DNA of 64,000 bases from Chrysemys picta bellii (taxonomy: Eukaryota > Chordata > Testudines > Emydidae): contig NC_088796.1 in the NCBI RefSeq assembly GCF_011386835.1, forward strand, positions 29,529,011 to 29,593,010. The letters are read 5' to 3'. Positions within the stretch are counted from its first letter, which is position 1. Each line of letters starts with the position of its first letter. Below, piece by piece: positions 22,863 through 34,202 of this stretch. The translations under genes were made by a program, and so were the position numbers. The notes under the pieces are model-generated. The model made no database searches, was not told the DNA's origin, and saw nothing but the letters and a program-made list of their open reading frames with translations.

Positions 22863-24117
22863 CCTGAAGTTCTTTTCCACAACTCGCCACAATTCACCAC
22901 CAGATGTCAGGGTAGAGCTCATCCTGACTCTGCTTACACATGGAATAGGAATTATATAAGCACCTTCACATATGTCACTGATTACCGGTATCGTGTAGCA
23001 GAGACCATTCTATTCCTGGCTCTGTAATAAGTGCATATGTTGACATTTCGTTGTTTCTTCAATTTATTTATTTTAAACGTAGAACATTCCATTGGGATAA
23101 ACTACGTTAAAAGAAGTTAAGTTTGTAAAAAAAAGCACTCAAAAGTTAGGAAATGAGAGGTTGCTTTTGTAAGTTTTTACTCCACCCAGCCCCCTTGTGT
23201 AGATGCATTACTATAATTTCTATTTCCATGATCACAGATAGAGCTGAGTGAATCATTTATTTTTCTGGTTCACTGGCTGAACCAAAAATAAAAAACAAAT
23301 ACAATTATTATGTTAGAAGCAAGACTGAATTGTTTTTAGTTTTTCTCACCAGACCAAAAAACAAGCAAACAAATAATTTGTTCAGGTCAAAAGGATTCTA
23401 AACAACATTTTCAAAACTATTCTGAGGCTTGCAACATTTATTTTTCAGATAACATTATTTACTGAATTCAACCCAAATTCATGAAGTTTCAGTGCTTTGA
23501 AAAATGCATTTTTCATCAAATTTACTATTCCTTGAAAATATTTCATCTTGCTTTAATGTTACCACAGGACTCTTGCCCCATTCAGTGTCCAGGCTGGATA
23601 GTAAATCAGGCAGGGTTGTATAGTGAATGAAGGTCACTGGACTCAAGTAAGAAAGTCTTGGGGTAATATCCATGCCTCATTGAAATTAATAACAAAAGTC
23701 CCATTGACTTTAAGGAGACAGAATTTCACCCTGGATCTTATTTCAAACACTCTGCAGTTTGACCATGTTAGATCAGAGCTTTTGATTTAGCCCATTATCA
23801 GTATCTGCATCACTTGCAAAATGTTTATATGAATTTATGTTTGGATGGTGAACACCCTCACAATATAAGGGGTGTTTGGATCTGAAGTTGTGTTCTGCTC
23901 ACATTCTAGTGTGTACCTTGCTGTGTGTACAAACAATTGGGGAGAGGGGGGGAGTTATCCATGTCTATTGGTAACAATAATAGGAATATGCTATCGGGTT
24001 GTTTTTTTATCTGAAGATGGTGGTTGTTAAGGTGGAGCCCAGGATTTCAGCACCATATTTGTCTGGTTTTACGTGTTTGTTTCATTTCTTTCTTTTCCTT
24101 CCCATTTTTCATTACAG
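22863..24117. other. GHR: GHR intron 5' of exon 4
   Basis: AT-rich intronic sequence running into the polypyrimidine tract (TTTCATTTCTTTCTTTTCCT, about 24080-24099) and the AG acceptor of GHR exon 4. No further exon seen. Confidence 0.6.
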
Positions 24118-24247
24118 TTATTTTGGGACGGCCACAAATTATCACGTGCAGATCACCTGAACAGGAGACGTTTTCATGTCATTGGACAGATAGAGATTTT
24201 CACAACCTCACTACTCCGGGAACAGTACAACTGTTGTATATGAGAAG
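24118..24247 (+). CDS. GHR: growth hormone receptor, exon 4 (extracellular domain, start)
   Basis: GHR is a class I cytokine receptor in the plasma membrane. It binds growth hormone as a dimer and activates JAK2-STAT5. This 130-bp exon has the length of mammalian exon 4. It follows a polypyrimidine tract and TTACAG and ends before GTAAAG. It begins with two bases of a split codon and ends with two bases (AG) of an Arg codon completed in the next exon. The translation contains [13 protein letters not shown], with the first conserved disulfide pair of the N-terminal fibronectin-type domain. It also has an N-glycosylation sequon, NLT. The family match is strong; this is part of a spliced gene on the + strand. 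Confidence 0.95.
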
Positions 24248-27200
24248 GTAAAGAGAGTGTGCAATTTGAAATGCCTAACAGTCACTGCATTGCTCATTAC
24301 AATGCAATGCAATTCATTTCATGTCATGGAAAAAGGCTAAGAAGGCACAGTTTAAGTGAATGTTTTTGAAACCAAAAATGTCTGTTGTTTGTCAAGCATA
24401 ATGCAATGACTAATATGGATTGGGAAAGAATGGGTTGAACACCGAAGGAAACATTCTTAGTAGAAATAGGCCCAAGGTGCAGAATCTGGAATTTGAACAC
24501 CCCACAGTTTGGGGAAGAGGTTTCGGATATGGGATTTTTGTTTGTTCCCCTGTGAACCTAACAGACAGCTATGAAACTACAGCCACATTTTTGAACCTTA
24601 CCAAGTTTGAGTTGTGTTCACTTCTGGGGGTTTGCTTCAGGCCCATCTAAAATTCTGGTTCAAGCTTTAGTAGAAGCCTCCTAAATCAACTGCTAGTTTG
24701 AACTCCTTTGAATCCTAACTGCTCGGATGCCTCTATTCCATCTAATGTAAATGATTATCAGATAACTGTGATATCTCTGTGTCTCCAACTGTAAAGGATG
24801 AGATATAAAGACTAGGTAGGTTCCATTTAATAACGCAATATAACAATGCCACACAAATTGGCCATATCTCACATTTTATCTTCTTACCAGAAACAAGAAT
24901 GATGTAATAAAAAATTGAACTAAGTTGCAGAAGAGGTCATTAGGATGTGTTGTTATACACATTTGCATTTAATGCCACTTATTGTATGTTCATAGATTAG
25001 AAGGCACCACTGAGTTCACCTAATTTGACCTCCTGCATTGCATAGGTCATAGATTTCATGCAGTAACGCCTGCGTCAAGTCCATAACTTCTGGTTGAGCT
25101 AGAGCATATCTTTTAGAAAGATAACCAATCTAAATTTAAGACTTCGAGTGACAGGGAATGTTGCATCAGTGCCATTTGATTATTTTATAATTATTGGGCT
25201 ACTCGGTGATGGATAGAACTGCTAACCATGAATTTTCTTGCCTTTAAGTTTCTGACCATATTCTTATCATATAATTTAAGGTACTACAAGTTTTGCTAGA
25301 CGCCTGCTTAAGGACTGTGCCATAAGGAAATATGTTCTCTTCTTGGTACATGTGCATAGCTTCCATCCCTACTGGTGGGCATTGCAGTATGTTTGCATGA
25401 TGAAGGGATAGCATATTCTAAATTATTGCTGGGTGGAGGGTTATTTTAAGCCACGGGTGGCCAAACTTTGCAATATCAGGGGCCTCAGTGCCAACTTGCC
25501 AGGAGGCCAAAGGCTTTGCTTAATTTTCATGTTTAAAAAATATCACACATTCACAATATTTGCTTGCACTTGTATCTTTCTTGATATCTGAATACAGCTT
25601 GCTTGCTGTTTTTCGCCAGCAACAAAAGCCTTTAGCTGATTACTTTTGTCCTAACCCTACTGGTTCTGGGAGAGAACAGATATGGGCCACATTTTAGTTT
25701 TTTATATAACATATAACCTAAGGCTGCATTTTGGGTAACCCCATGCCAGTCTGTTTCAGCTCCCATTACAGCCTGAATTGCAATCAAATGGAGAAAAGAT
25801 TAATTAGAAGTATTTCTGTGATATAGTGGTCTATCAGTTTCTAGCACACATATATCCTCTTTTCAAGTATTACAGGCTACATGAACCACGTAAACAGGAT
25901 TATAATTTTTCCAGCAAATATCAGGCTATTAAAGACTGTTTTCCACAATATATTTTATGTTTTGTGAAGAAAGAAATGTAACTTCACATCTCTTGACAAT
26001 GAAGTTGAAGACATCAGTGAGTGCAATTAAAATAAATGTCTTTAACTATGTCTCTGGCTTTGTTTTACATTTCAGGTGGGCATAATCTTCCTGTGAAAAG
26101 TTTTATTGAGCAGCGTAATTTGTTAAAATTATAAATTTTTGCAGAGTTCTCAGCCAGCGTAAAAGACAAAGGAACAACTGTTCTATTTTTCTCCTCAACT
26201 TCGATTGCTATTCCAGTGGCTTTTAAAGTTCCTTTATCTACTCTACTCAGGTGGAATGAAACTGATTTCAGATACTGACTTCTAAGGGCTCTCCAGCAAA
26301 CCACTGCAGGAATTTTATCACCTACCACACATGCAAAAATCTAGAGGGAAGCTCATCATCATCCTGGGCTGTGCAAAGTGTCTGCAAAGTGTTGGAATCC
26401 CCTTATCCCCATTAAATAGTCTGTGTAGGGGGTCACCCTACCACACAAAGACCTGGCATTAGGTCGGCTCTACACGAGCTCAGACAGAAGCCCCTGGTGC
26501 AGTAGATGTGCCAGACCACCCTAGGTATAGTCATGACATTCTTATGTCCCAGCCATTCTCAAGTGCACCACTGAAGTCAGGAAAAAAGTTAGGGAAGTCG
26601 TCAGGACTGCTGTGACCAAGTGACGCCTGGCATCCCTGTGAATGGAGAGGTGCTAGCTGTCTCTTACTGTTCCCTAGACGTACCTCAGCAGGCAGAAGGA
26701 AGAATCAGGTGGCCCAGTGTTTGTATAGTTTTATTCTGATTTAAATTTGCCTTTTAGACTTTAACAGCCAGTGACAGGGCAGGCTCCTTTCCCATGCTGG
26801 GGTCCCTCATAAACAATCTTGGACACCTCTTGCTTGTCAAGACCTCTGAGTTTTATTATTACCACCACCAAGTCCCCATCACAGTCCCCGTGCAGCACAT
26901 ATAACTACATCTAACTAATTATCCCCAACTGGTGCGATAATTCGCTCCTTAGCTCACCAAACTCCAGTCTCTCCTCTTCCATCAGGACTTTCTGGGTGGC
27001 GTTAATTATTGCTTACGTGATCAGAGTGCTGGGTCAGCTACTGGGTCTCAGTATTCTGTCGCACCACTCCTGTAAACTGCCTTGTTTCCTCTCACTGGTT
27101 TCAACAGTTAAAATCTGATTCTTTCCCAGTGCATGATGCGTCAGAAATCTAGAGGCATCCATTCTTCCCTCATAAAATCCAAAACAGCTTTACTGTATAC

Positions 27201-27782
27201 CTATAAATATATTGAATGGTTCAGGGGACAAGCTCTTGTTAGTGTGGGTCTTTCCATTTCGTTTTAACTGAAGACTTTTGCCATTTTTCTTTGAAAATCC
27301 TGGCTTTGTTCAGACCTGCCATATGAAAATGAAGCTATAGAAATATTGTTGCCACTTTGCCTGACTGGTGAGCCAATATTTGGAGTCTGCTGAATTGTTT
27401 CTGTTAGGAGGAGAAGCTGGCCAGTGTTTTGGGTGGTGGCTTCTACTGTTTCATCTTTCACTACACAAAGGAGCATTTAAATGCTTCTTCCACTTAGCCT
27501 GAATGAAGGGTGCTTAGTACACACACCAACTTTATCCAGGCCCGTGATTGATAGCAGCTGTTTAATACCTTCCAGCATAACAATATAATCTAACAGCCTG
27601 TTTGGGAATTTCACCAAAGCTCATAAAAATAGTCACATGATAATATACACATGGCTTCAGGTGGCTTTGGGTTATTTATTATAAAACATGATCAATACTG
27701 ACATGATTCCTCATTTCCACTTCTATACTAGCTGTGACTTACCACTAGCCACATTGTAATATATATTTTGTTGTAATTCTAG
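24248..27782 (+). other. GHR: GHR intron 4
   Basis: The intron runs from GTAAAG to TTCTAG. It holds an antisense CR1 3' fragment (about 24990-25175) and an old repeat near 25440-25560 that starts like a hAT end (GGGTGGCCAAACTTTG). The stretch at 26420-27480 has LTR-like text that I could not assign. Frames at 24420-24650, 26065-26328 and 27264-27476 have no recognisable domains. Confidence 0.8.
24990..25175 (-). repeat. CR1 LINE 3' fragment (divergent subfamily)
   Basis: The text GGTTGAGCTAGAGCATATCT followed by TTTAGAAAGATAACCAATCT matches the antisense 3' region of a divergent CR1 known from reptile genomes. It is non-coding. Confidence 0.6.
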
Positions 27783-27943
27783 GAATGATGAAGAATGGAA
27801 AGAATGTCCTGATTATGTAACTGCTGGAGAAAATAGCTGTTATTTCAACACATCATACACCTCTATTTGGATAACTTATTGTGTTAAGCTTATCAAAAAA
27901 GATGAAGTATTAGATGAAAAATGCTTCAGTGTTGATGAAATAG
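27783..27943 (+). CDS. GHR: growth hormone receptor, exon 5
   Basis: The 161-bp exon continues the first fibronectin-type domain. It is bounded by TTCTAG and GTACAT, with one base completing the split Arg codon and one base (G) starting the next. It encodes [20 protein letters not shown] onward, with four conserved cysteines (two disulfides), a hormone-contact Trp in SIWITYC, and an NTS sequon. Human exon 5 is 173 bp; this one is 12 bp shorter, in frame, near its N-terminal end where human has a second TQEW-like repeat unit. The frame is intact and the residues for hormone binding appear to be kept. Confidence 0.95.
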
Positions 27944-28704
27944 GTACATTTCCATTATATATTTTACACTGCTTTATTTTTATAATATGATACATATAAT
28001 CAAATGCATTGGCTTGGTTACCATGATTTTTTTTCATTAATTTGGGAGTTTTATATATTTAAATTCACACTGTGGTAAAGAATAATCTTTTAAAAGTAGA
28101 TGGTAAAAAGCTTGAAAATACAACCTAGGAAAATGTTCCAATATAGGGAAAACTCCCATGGATTTCAATTAGAAAAAAACCTCCCTCATTCCAAACTTTT
28201 CTTTTAAATGCACAGTTCAGCACAGATTAGCTTTCATGGATTTATACTATATTTTAAATATTATGAGCAAAATGTTATTAGTTAGGAGTTCAGGTAAAGT
28301 TTTGGGCCCAGAGTTTCAAAATTCTGAAACTACCTATCTGGTTTTCCTAATATGTAATCTTAGGGTGAAATCCTGGCCCTATTAAAGCTAGCAGAAGTTT
28401 TGCCATTGACATTAATGAGGCCAGGATTTTATCCGTAAAGTCAGCAGGAGTTTTGCCTGCATCAGGGCTATGGGACGGGCCCTCTGAGATTTAGGCGCAA
28501 AATGTCTGGCTCAAATGAAAATATAACACCTATTATCAAATCTTCAGTAATGTAGATAATAATTTCTAGGTTGAGACTGTTACTGTTATATAATTTACAG
28601 TATGTCTAGTTCAAATACTACTTTAATCATGAACAGTGTTTAGCAAGAATAGTGATTTCAGATTGAAAACTGTTTTATTTCCAACACGCTGTTTAAATAA
28701 AAAG
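27944..28704 (+). other. GHR: GHR intron 5
   Basis: Short AT-rich intron with a palindromic repeat remnant at about 28362-28440 (GGGTGAAATCCTGGCCC, paired with GGCCAGGATTTTATCC). The acceptor is AAAAAG, preceded by a weak pyrimidine tract. Confidence 0.85.
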
Positions 28705-28883
28705 TACAACCTGATCCTCCTGTCGGCCTCAACTGGACTCTACTGAACACCAGCCTGACCGGGATCCATGCAGACATCCAAGTGAGATGGGATCCACCAC
28801 CATCAGCTGATGTTCAGAAGGGATGGATTACACTGGAGTATGAACTGCAGTACAAAGACGTCAATGAGACGAAATGGAGGGAG
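28705..28883 (+). CDS. GHR: growth hormone receptor, exon 6
   Basis: At 179 bp this matches human exon 6. It supplies the linker and the start of the second fibronectin-type domain. It encodes [20 protein letters not shown] and [20 protein letters not shown], with sequons NWT, NTS and NET and the conserved hormone hot-spot Trp in QKGW. The first two bases complete a Val codon with the last G of exon 5, and the exon ends on a full codon before GTATGA. The acceptor tract is A-rich (AATAAAAAG), so recognition may depend on upstream pyrimidines. Confidence 0.95.
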
Positions 28884-29371
28884 GTATGAAGCAAACATGT
28901 TTATATATAAACAATTGTAATGTACTAAGAGCTCACTTGTGCCTGGTTCTGGAAGGAATCTCCCCCGCCCGCCCCCCGTATCGCCTTGGGGCAACTAGTG
29001 AGTGCTTCCTTTTGCGTAAAACAGGCAATGCTCCTTACTAGCAGTAGCCACCTGAAAGAGGACAGGGTGATGGTAGGGCCTTTGCCCTCCTCGCAGTCTA
29101 CACTGGGCAGCATAACTAGCAAGGCATGGAGGAGAACATGTGCTGCACTAGTTGCAAGGGTAATGATTGGGTGCCACTGCATTGTGCGTTCTCCAGAATT
29201 CATTCTTGAAGCTCTAGATGCCGCATACTCCCTCCCTGGTGTGGACAATGACTCAGTAGCCACAATCTGGCCCTAAAACTTTTATGCTGCTAATATGAAA
29301 GAAAGGAAATACCTATACAATTAGATAATACACCCTAAGCCTTTAACAAACAATGTAAATATTTCTCTACA

Positions 29372-29655
29372 GCCTGTAGGCAGGCCAACCTTGGTTGTGA
29401 TCTTGTAAGATCTCATAAGTAAAGTACTATTGGGCTTGGTCAGCACTTGAATGGGAGATCTCCAAAGAAAACCCAGGTAGTATTGGGAATGTAGCAGATT
29501 TTGCTCTTCTCTCTGAGCCTGTGCTAAATTGCACAATCTTTTGTTGGCAGTCCAGCCTTTGAGATAAGGCATAAAACCAAGCTCCTGATCACTTGTGTGG
29601 TTGGTAAACATTTTGGGCCATGTTTCACAAGAGGTGTTTGATCCTGATATTATGG
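29372..29655 (+). repeat. 5S rRNA-derived SINE with Deu-like domain (AmnSINE1 type)
   Basis: The 5' part reads like a decayed 5S rRNA gene. It starts GCCTGTAGGC, then GATCTTGTAAGATCTCATAA, then GGGCTTGGTCAGCACTTGAA and TGGGAGA, covering the internal promoter. After about 29480 the body includes TTTGAGATAAGGCATAAAAC, AAGCTCCTGATCACTTGTG, which fits the conserved central domain of Deu-SINEs. AmnSINE1 has this 5S head plus Deu body. It is not a functional 5S gene because the 3' half is replaced by SINE body. It lies 0.5 kb after GHR exon 6. Confidence 0.75.
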
Positions 29656-29715
29656 CCAAATTCTAATTTGAAAAGTTACTTTTTTGTCTACTTATATTAG
29701 AGAAATTAATCTTCA

Positions 29716-29911
29716 ATTCATAGAATTTCAGGGTTGGAAGGGACCTCAGGAGATCATCTAGTCCAAACCCCTGCTTAAGGCAGGACCAATCCCCAATTAA
29801 ATCATCCAACAGATTTTTTTTCCCCTTATCCCTAAATGGCCCCCTCAAGGATTGAACTCACAACGCTGGGTTTAACAGGTCAATACTCAAACCACTGAAC
29901 TATCCCCCCCC
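29716..29911 (-). repeat. tRNA-derived SINE with CR1-like tail (Cry I type)
   Basis: On the minus strand it begins with a tRNA-Lys-like head: A box near 29887-29903 (TAGTTCAGTGGTTTGAG), B box near 29849-29861 (GTGAGTTCAATCC), then a GGGGGCCATTTAGGGA linker. It ends in a CR1-like 3' tail (GGACTAGATGATCTCCTGAG, then GAATTCTATGA). This head-plus-tail structure is the Cryptodira SINE described in turtles, in which the CR1-like 3' end lets CR1 mobilise it. It supports a turtle origin for the window. Confidence 0.88.
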
Positions 29912-31519
29912 TTTCCCTCCTCAGTCCTGCTGAGTGGAGTTGTCAGTGCGGGATAGCTGCTGCTTCCTCCCCCAAAAGTGTTTACATCTTAGTGATGGAT
30001 GAAGTGGTAATAGGTTCATATGATAATAATAGACTTTGAGATCCTTGTGGATAAATGTAAAATATGATTATCAGTGATCTCAAATTTTCCTGTAATAAAA
30101 TAATCTGTTGGTTTCCTAAATTTTTGCTGTTTTTAAAAAAGTTATTCTATTATATCTGTTGTTTTCATTTTTTTGGCACAGCAATATTAGTTTGATGCCA
30201 AGATATCAGATTTTCAGGTTAGTCTGTGAAATTTCTGGGTTTTATACATTTGGGTTAACCCTTTAAAATTGCTTACATTTTAAATGTACTTCTGAATGCA
30301 ATTCTGTGGGAAATTCTTGTAAGTATGCATTGATTTAAAAGAGCATTTGTAATACTTTTAGTATTCATTTTATGTTTTCCTTTATTTCCATTACACACAT
30401 AGAATTTTGCATCCTTACCATCTGCATCCTTTTCCATTTGGCAAATGCCCTTTGTTTCAAATAGAACTTAATCACTTTGGCTTTTTTCTAAGATACTATC
30501 AAATTAAAATTCATATTTTTAATAAAAATCTGATCTTTTCTGTCACAGACAATATTGTAGCGTTTTGAAACTGAAAGAAATTTGAATCAGACTTTTCTTG
30601 TATTTTTCTCATTTCGGACAATGAAAATGTAATGGTTGTTTCACTTCATTTTATAATCAGTGTCTGCTGAGCTTAAGTTCAGATTCTCATGTGTTAGCAC
30701 AATGCTGCAATGTTACATTTCAAAGACTTAAAAGAAATGTATTAAAAAGGTTTCCAAGGAATTGTATAGTTTTAAAAAACTGAAATATTAACTACTGTTA
30801 CTTGGTTTTATAAACCGTTATTTTTATTATATTTTTATTTTGGGCCAAATTATCTCTTGCATTATCCCTTTAAGAACAACTTAAAGATCACCTGCAAAGT
30901 TTTTGAGGAAGATTTTTCAAATACATGGCATTTCAAGTAACTATCAGTTGTGCCTTGAAAATATTTTCCTTCTTTGTTTTTTTTCTAAGAACCTCTAGCT
31001 GTTAGTATATATATTTTTAATTTTCCCCAGTACATGTTAAAGAAACCAGTTTGATTTGTCTTTTATATGCCCTTGAAGTCTTCTGTTTGGACACATGCCT
31101 TTTTAGCTTCAAACTGCTTGCGTTACTCCTTTTTCTGTGAATAATAGCATCAGAATCCCAAAGGACGTGTTAATCACTGTCTATAAAACTGTAATCTGAG
31201 CTGCTTCTGGTCTGAGTTACTTGCCTTCCAATATTATCTGTGTTGGGAGGCAGTAATGTAGTGGCTTTAAACAAGACTAGGTAACAATATATAGAGTGCT
31301 TAGTATGCAAATATCAGTGATGTCAACAGGGGAGGAGCTTAAGTCTCTCTTGCTGATTTTTTGGTAGGGGGCAAGTGACAGACACTGATTGTAAAAAAAA
31401 ATCACAAAAGAGGGGTTAAATTAAAGCAGAAAGACCATGAGTCTCATAAGCTAAAAAAGAGTCTTTACCTTAGAGACCTTATGTGTGCTGCTGTCACATC
31501 AGGCAGTCCAGTTCCTCCA

Positions 31520-33940
31520 TTGATTACTGTCACTTGCTAGTTATACTGTCCATGATGCCTTTTGTTGCCCACTTCATCAGACAGTCTGTTGCTAATGCAG
31601 AGGGTTGGTGAGAACACACTCCTTTGTCTAACTCTAGTCACAATATCAAACCATTCACCCAATCTTACTGTACGCCTGCTTCCATCATATAAACTCCTTA
31701 TTATGTTGATCAGCTTGTCTGGTATCCCGTAACTTCTAGCAATATTCCACGGAGTCGCTCTGTGGGCACCACTGAACTCTTTTTTTAAAAAGTCAATTAA
31801 GTTGATTACGAAGGGGTCTTTTGTCAAGCAGTAGGGTTTTTGATGATCTGTCGAAGTGCGAATGTGTTCACAACTTGGTCTATTTGGACTGGACCCAGAC
31901 TACTGTTCTGATAATATTTCATCCGTTGCTTTCTTCATTCTTTTCAGCATAAGGATAGCCAGTGCTTTGCCTAGGATTAATAGCAGTACAATGCCTCTCC
32001 AGTTCATGTACTCATATCACCCTTTATTTTTTGGCAATGTCATGGTGATGCCTGTAGTAAGTGAAGGCCCTAATAAAGGCCCAGTATGATGCCTGAGGCC
32101 TGAACTAAAGAAATGGTCAAGACTTTGCTAACATAAAGCAAAGTTAAGCTGTGAGCCAGAGGCAGGCCCTGCTCACAGAAGCTGACAAGGAAAGGGCTGA
32201 TGCTGCAAAAAGAGACATACCTAAAAGGTACTGGACACCAGATATCAGAACATACACTATACTGGAACATTCCACAGATAACATGGAACAGGCTGACCCA
32301 TCCCAATGACAGGGGCAAAAGAGTAAAATGATGGATAGAGTTGTTTTGATCGAACCAATCTGTACAAGGTGAGAGGCGGAACCTTGCTACATAGAGGGGT
32401 TGCACCTCAATACGTCAGGAGTGATGTGTAACTTGTTTGTACCTGTGTATAAGAATGTATCCCGGAGGTGGTGTCTTTGTCCAGCCGAGGGGGCAGTGGA
32501 AAGTCCCGCCACTGAGCCGGGTCCATTGCCAAGAGGCACTTTCTCGTAGTATGCCCTGAATTAGGCTCAGAAACCTACAGGGAACTGCAATTGTGTCCAA
32601 GGTCGCAATAAACCTAGTCGACGTGACTTTGCATCTTATTAGACTCTGTGGTTATTGGGGTTCTCTTCGGGTCTGCTGTGTCAGCTATCTGTGCAGAGCT
32701 GGGGCAGCACACCGAGGGAATACACGCATGCAGCCGAGTGATATCAACATAGGAGAAAGCAGAGCACCACACCGGTAGCATCTGACAACAATGCCATCTT
32801 TCCAGTCTTGTCACTTGTTTTTTCACCCATATTTTATTAGTTTTCTTAGCTCCTCAATCAGAATTTCACCTCTCGCTTTAGTACCTCAGCTTCAATTCTG
32901 TCAGCACTAGGAGCTTTCACCCTGTTTGAGGGCTTTCTTTGATAGCGACTTTAATTTTATTGGGCGTTGTTGGTCCCCCTTCTATTTATAACTTAGCATT
33001 GGCATTTCTCTTGAACCTGTGCATGATCGTCAGCTCTGGACAGTTTAATATGGAATGGAAATATTATTTCTATTGTCTAGCTTCTGTCCATGATCGTCCC
33101 TGATGGTCTGGTTCTTCCTGAGAGGTTTTCATTATTCTGTAGAGTTGCTTGAAGTCTGCACCCTGTAGTGCTGCTTATGCCTCTGCAGCCTTCTGAACCC
33201 TGGCATTTCCATCTTGCCTGAATATCTATATTTCTTTGTCTTCTACTCTGTATCTTGCATCCACTTCTAAAAGTTCAGCCTGCAACTGTTCCTTTTTTGC
33301 CTTCAGAGCGTCCTGCTCACTCCTCAATCACTTCCCATTACAGAGGTAATGCATGATTCTTTCTTCTGCCCTGTTCGGAGGCCCACTACTACCTGTGCTG
33401 TCTCGACTGCCTTCTTGCAGTTCCACCATTTGCTTTCCAGAATTTTATCAGCCTGGTCCTAGAAAACACTGGATCAGTTGCTAAGTGCAATCTGGAATCT
33501 GCTGTGTGTTTGTCTGTCCTTGAACTTTCGACTGCTATAACACTCTTTTTGTCTGTCTTCATGATCTTTTTGAGTTTAAGTTATAACATGTCCAGTAAAA
33601 GATAATGATCTGAGCCAACATCTGCTCCCCTGCTGACTCTGACATCCCTCAGAGAAGATGCCCATCTCTTAGCTATACACACATGATCTATCTGGTTGAC
33701 AGTCACGTTGTCTGGTGATCTCCATGTAAGCTTGGGAATCCTCTTTTGTTGGAAGAGACCGTCTCCTATCATTACGGTGTTTATGCCACAGAGATTCAAA
33801 AGCCGTTCGCCATTATCAGTTAGGATGCCTTCTGCTGCTGTGCCCATGACTCCTTCCCAGCCAGTAGAGTTGTTCCCAATTTGTTCATTTAAGCCATCTA
33901 TCATTAACTTGATGCCATGATCAAGAATAAAGTCCAGAGT
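31520..33940 (-). mobile_element. decayed non-LTR LINE (RTE-like), split by a solo LTR
   Basis: On the minus strand the endonuclease part comes first (about 33940-33580). It has NSTGWEGVMG, NGERLLNLCGINTVMIGDG, a TWRSPDNVTVNQIDHVCI block and RGADVGSDHYLL, the C-terminal part of an APE-type endonuclease. The reverse-transcriptase part is at 31827-31537, with YGIPDKLINIIRSLYDG and a decayed active-region motif TRVRQRSVFSPTLCI. Frames between are broken. A solo LTR is inserted at 32053-32790. Proteins of this type are often annotated as craniofacial development protein 2-like or RTE-like. The element is dead. Confidence 0.75.
32053..32790 (+). mobile_element. solo retroviral-type LTR nested in the LINE
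   Basis: The 738-bp LTR starts TGTAGTAAG and ends GACAACA. Its 5-bp target duplication ATGCC is exact at 32048-32052 and 32791-32795. It has a TATA-like TGTATAAGAATG near 32445 and an AATAAA near 32606, followed by a U5-like stretch (GACTCTGTGGTTATTGGGGT). Removing it rejoins the LINE text on both sides. It is therefore younger than the LINE. No internal retroviral genes remain. Confidence 0.82.
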
Positions 33941-34089
33941 AGTGATTAGCAATGGAAGGTTAAACAAAAGAAGTGACTCTTGAAAGGTGTGAGGAAGGAG
34001 AGTAAAGCTGTATGGCACAAAGAATAAGTCAGGACATTGCAGGCATGCTGTGGCAACAAATTGTAAAAGTCCAGAGTCTTCCATAGGCT

Positions 34090-34202
34090 AGGGTGACCAG
34101 AGACCAAGGGTGAAAAATCTGGACGATAATAGGAGCCTATATAAGGAAAAGCCCCAAATATCGGGACTGTCCCTATAAAATCAGGACATCTGGTCACCCT
34201 AT
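34090..34202. mobile_element. short hAT-type MITE
   Basis: A 113-bp element has inverted ends AGGGTGACCAGA and TCTGGTCACCCT. Direct repeats CATAGGCT at 34082-34089 and 34203-34210 flank it (two extra bases at the right end). The size of the repeat fits hAT. Its interior has CCCAAATATCGGGACTGTCC, a phrase I recognise from abundant turtle MITEs. Confidence 0.75.

Noticed and set aside
29372..29480. Possible functional 5S rRNA gene
   Set aside because: Only the promoter-proximal part is 5S-like and it is strongly mutated; the rest is SINE body.
29849..29911. Possible tRNA-Lys gene
   Set aside because: It has A and B boxes, but continues into a SINE linker and CR1-like tail and does not fold into a full cloverleaf as a gene would.
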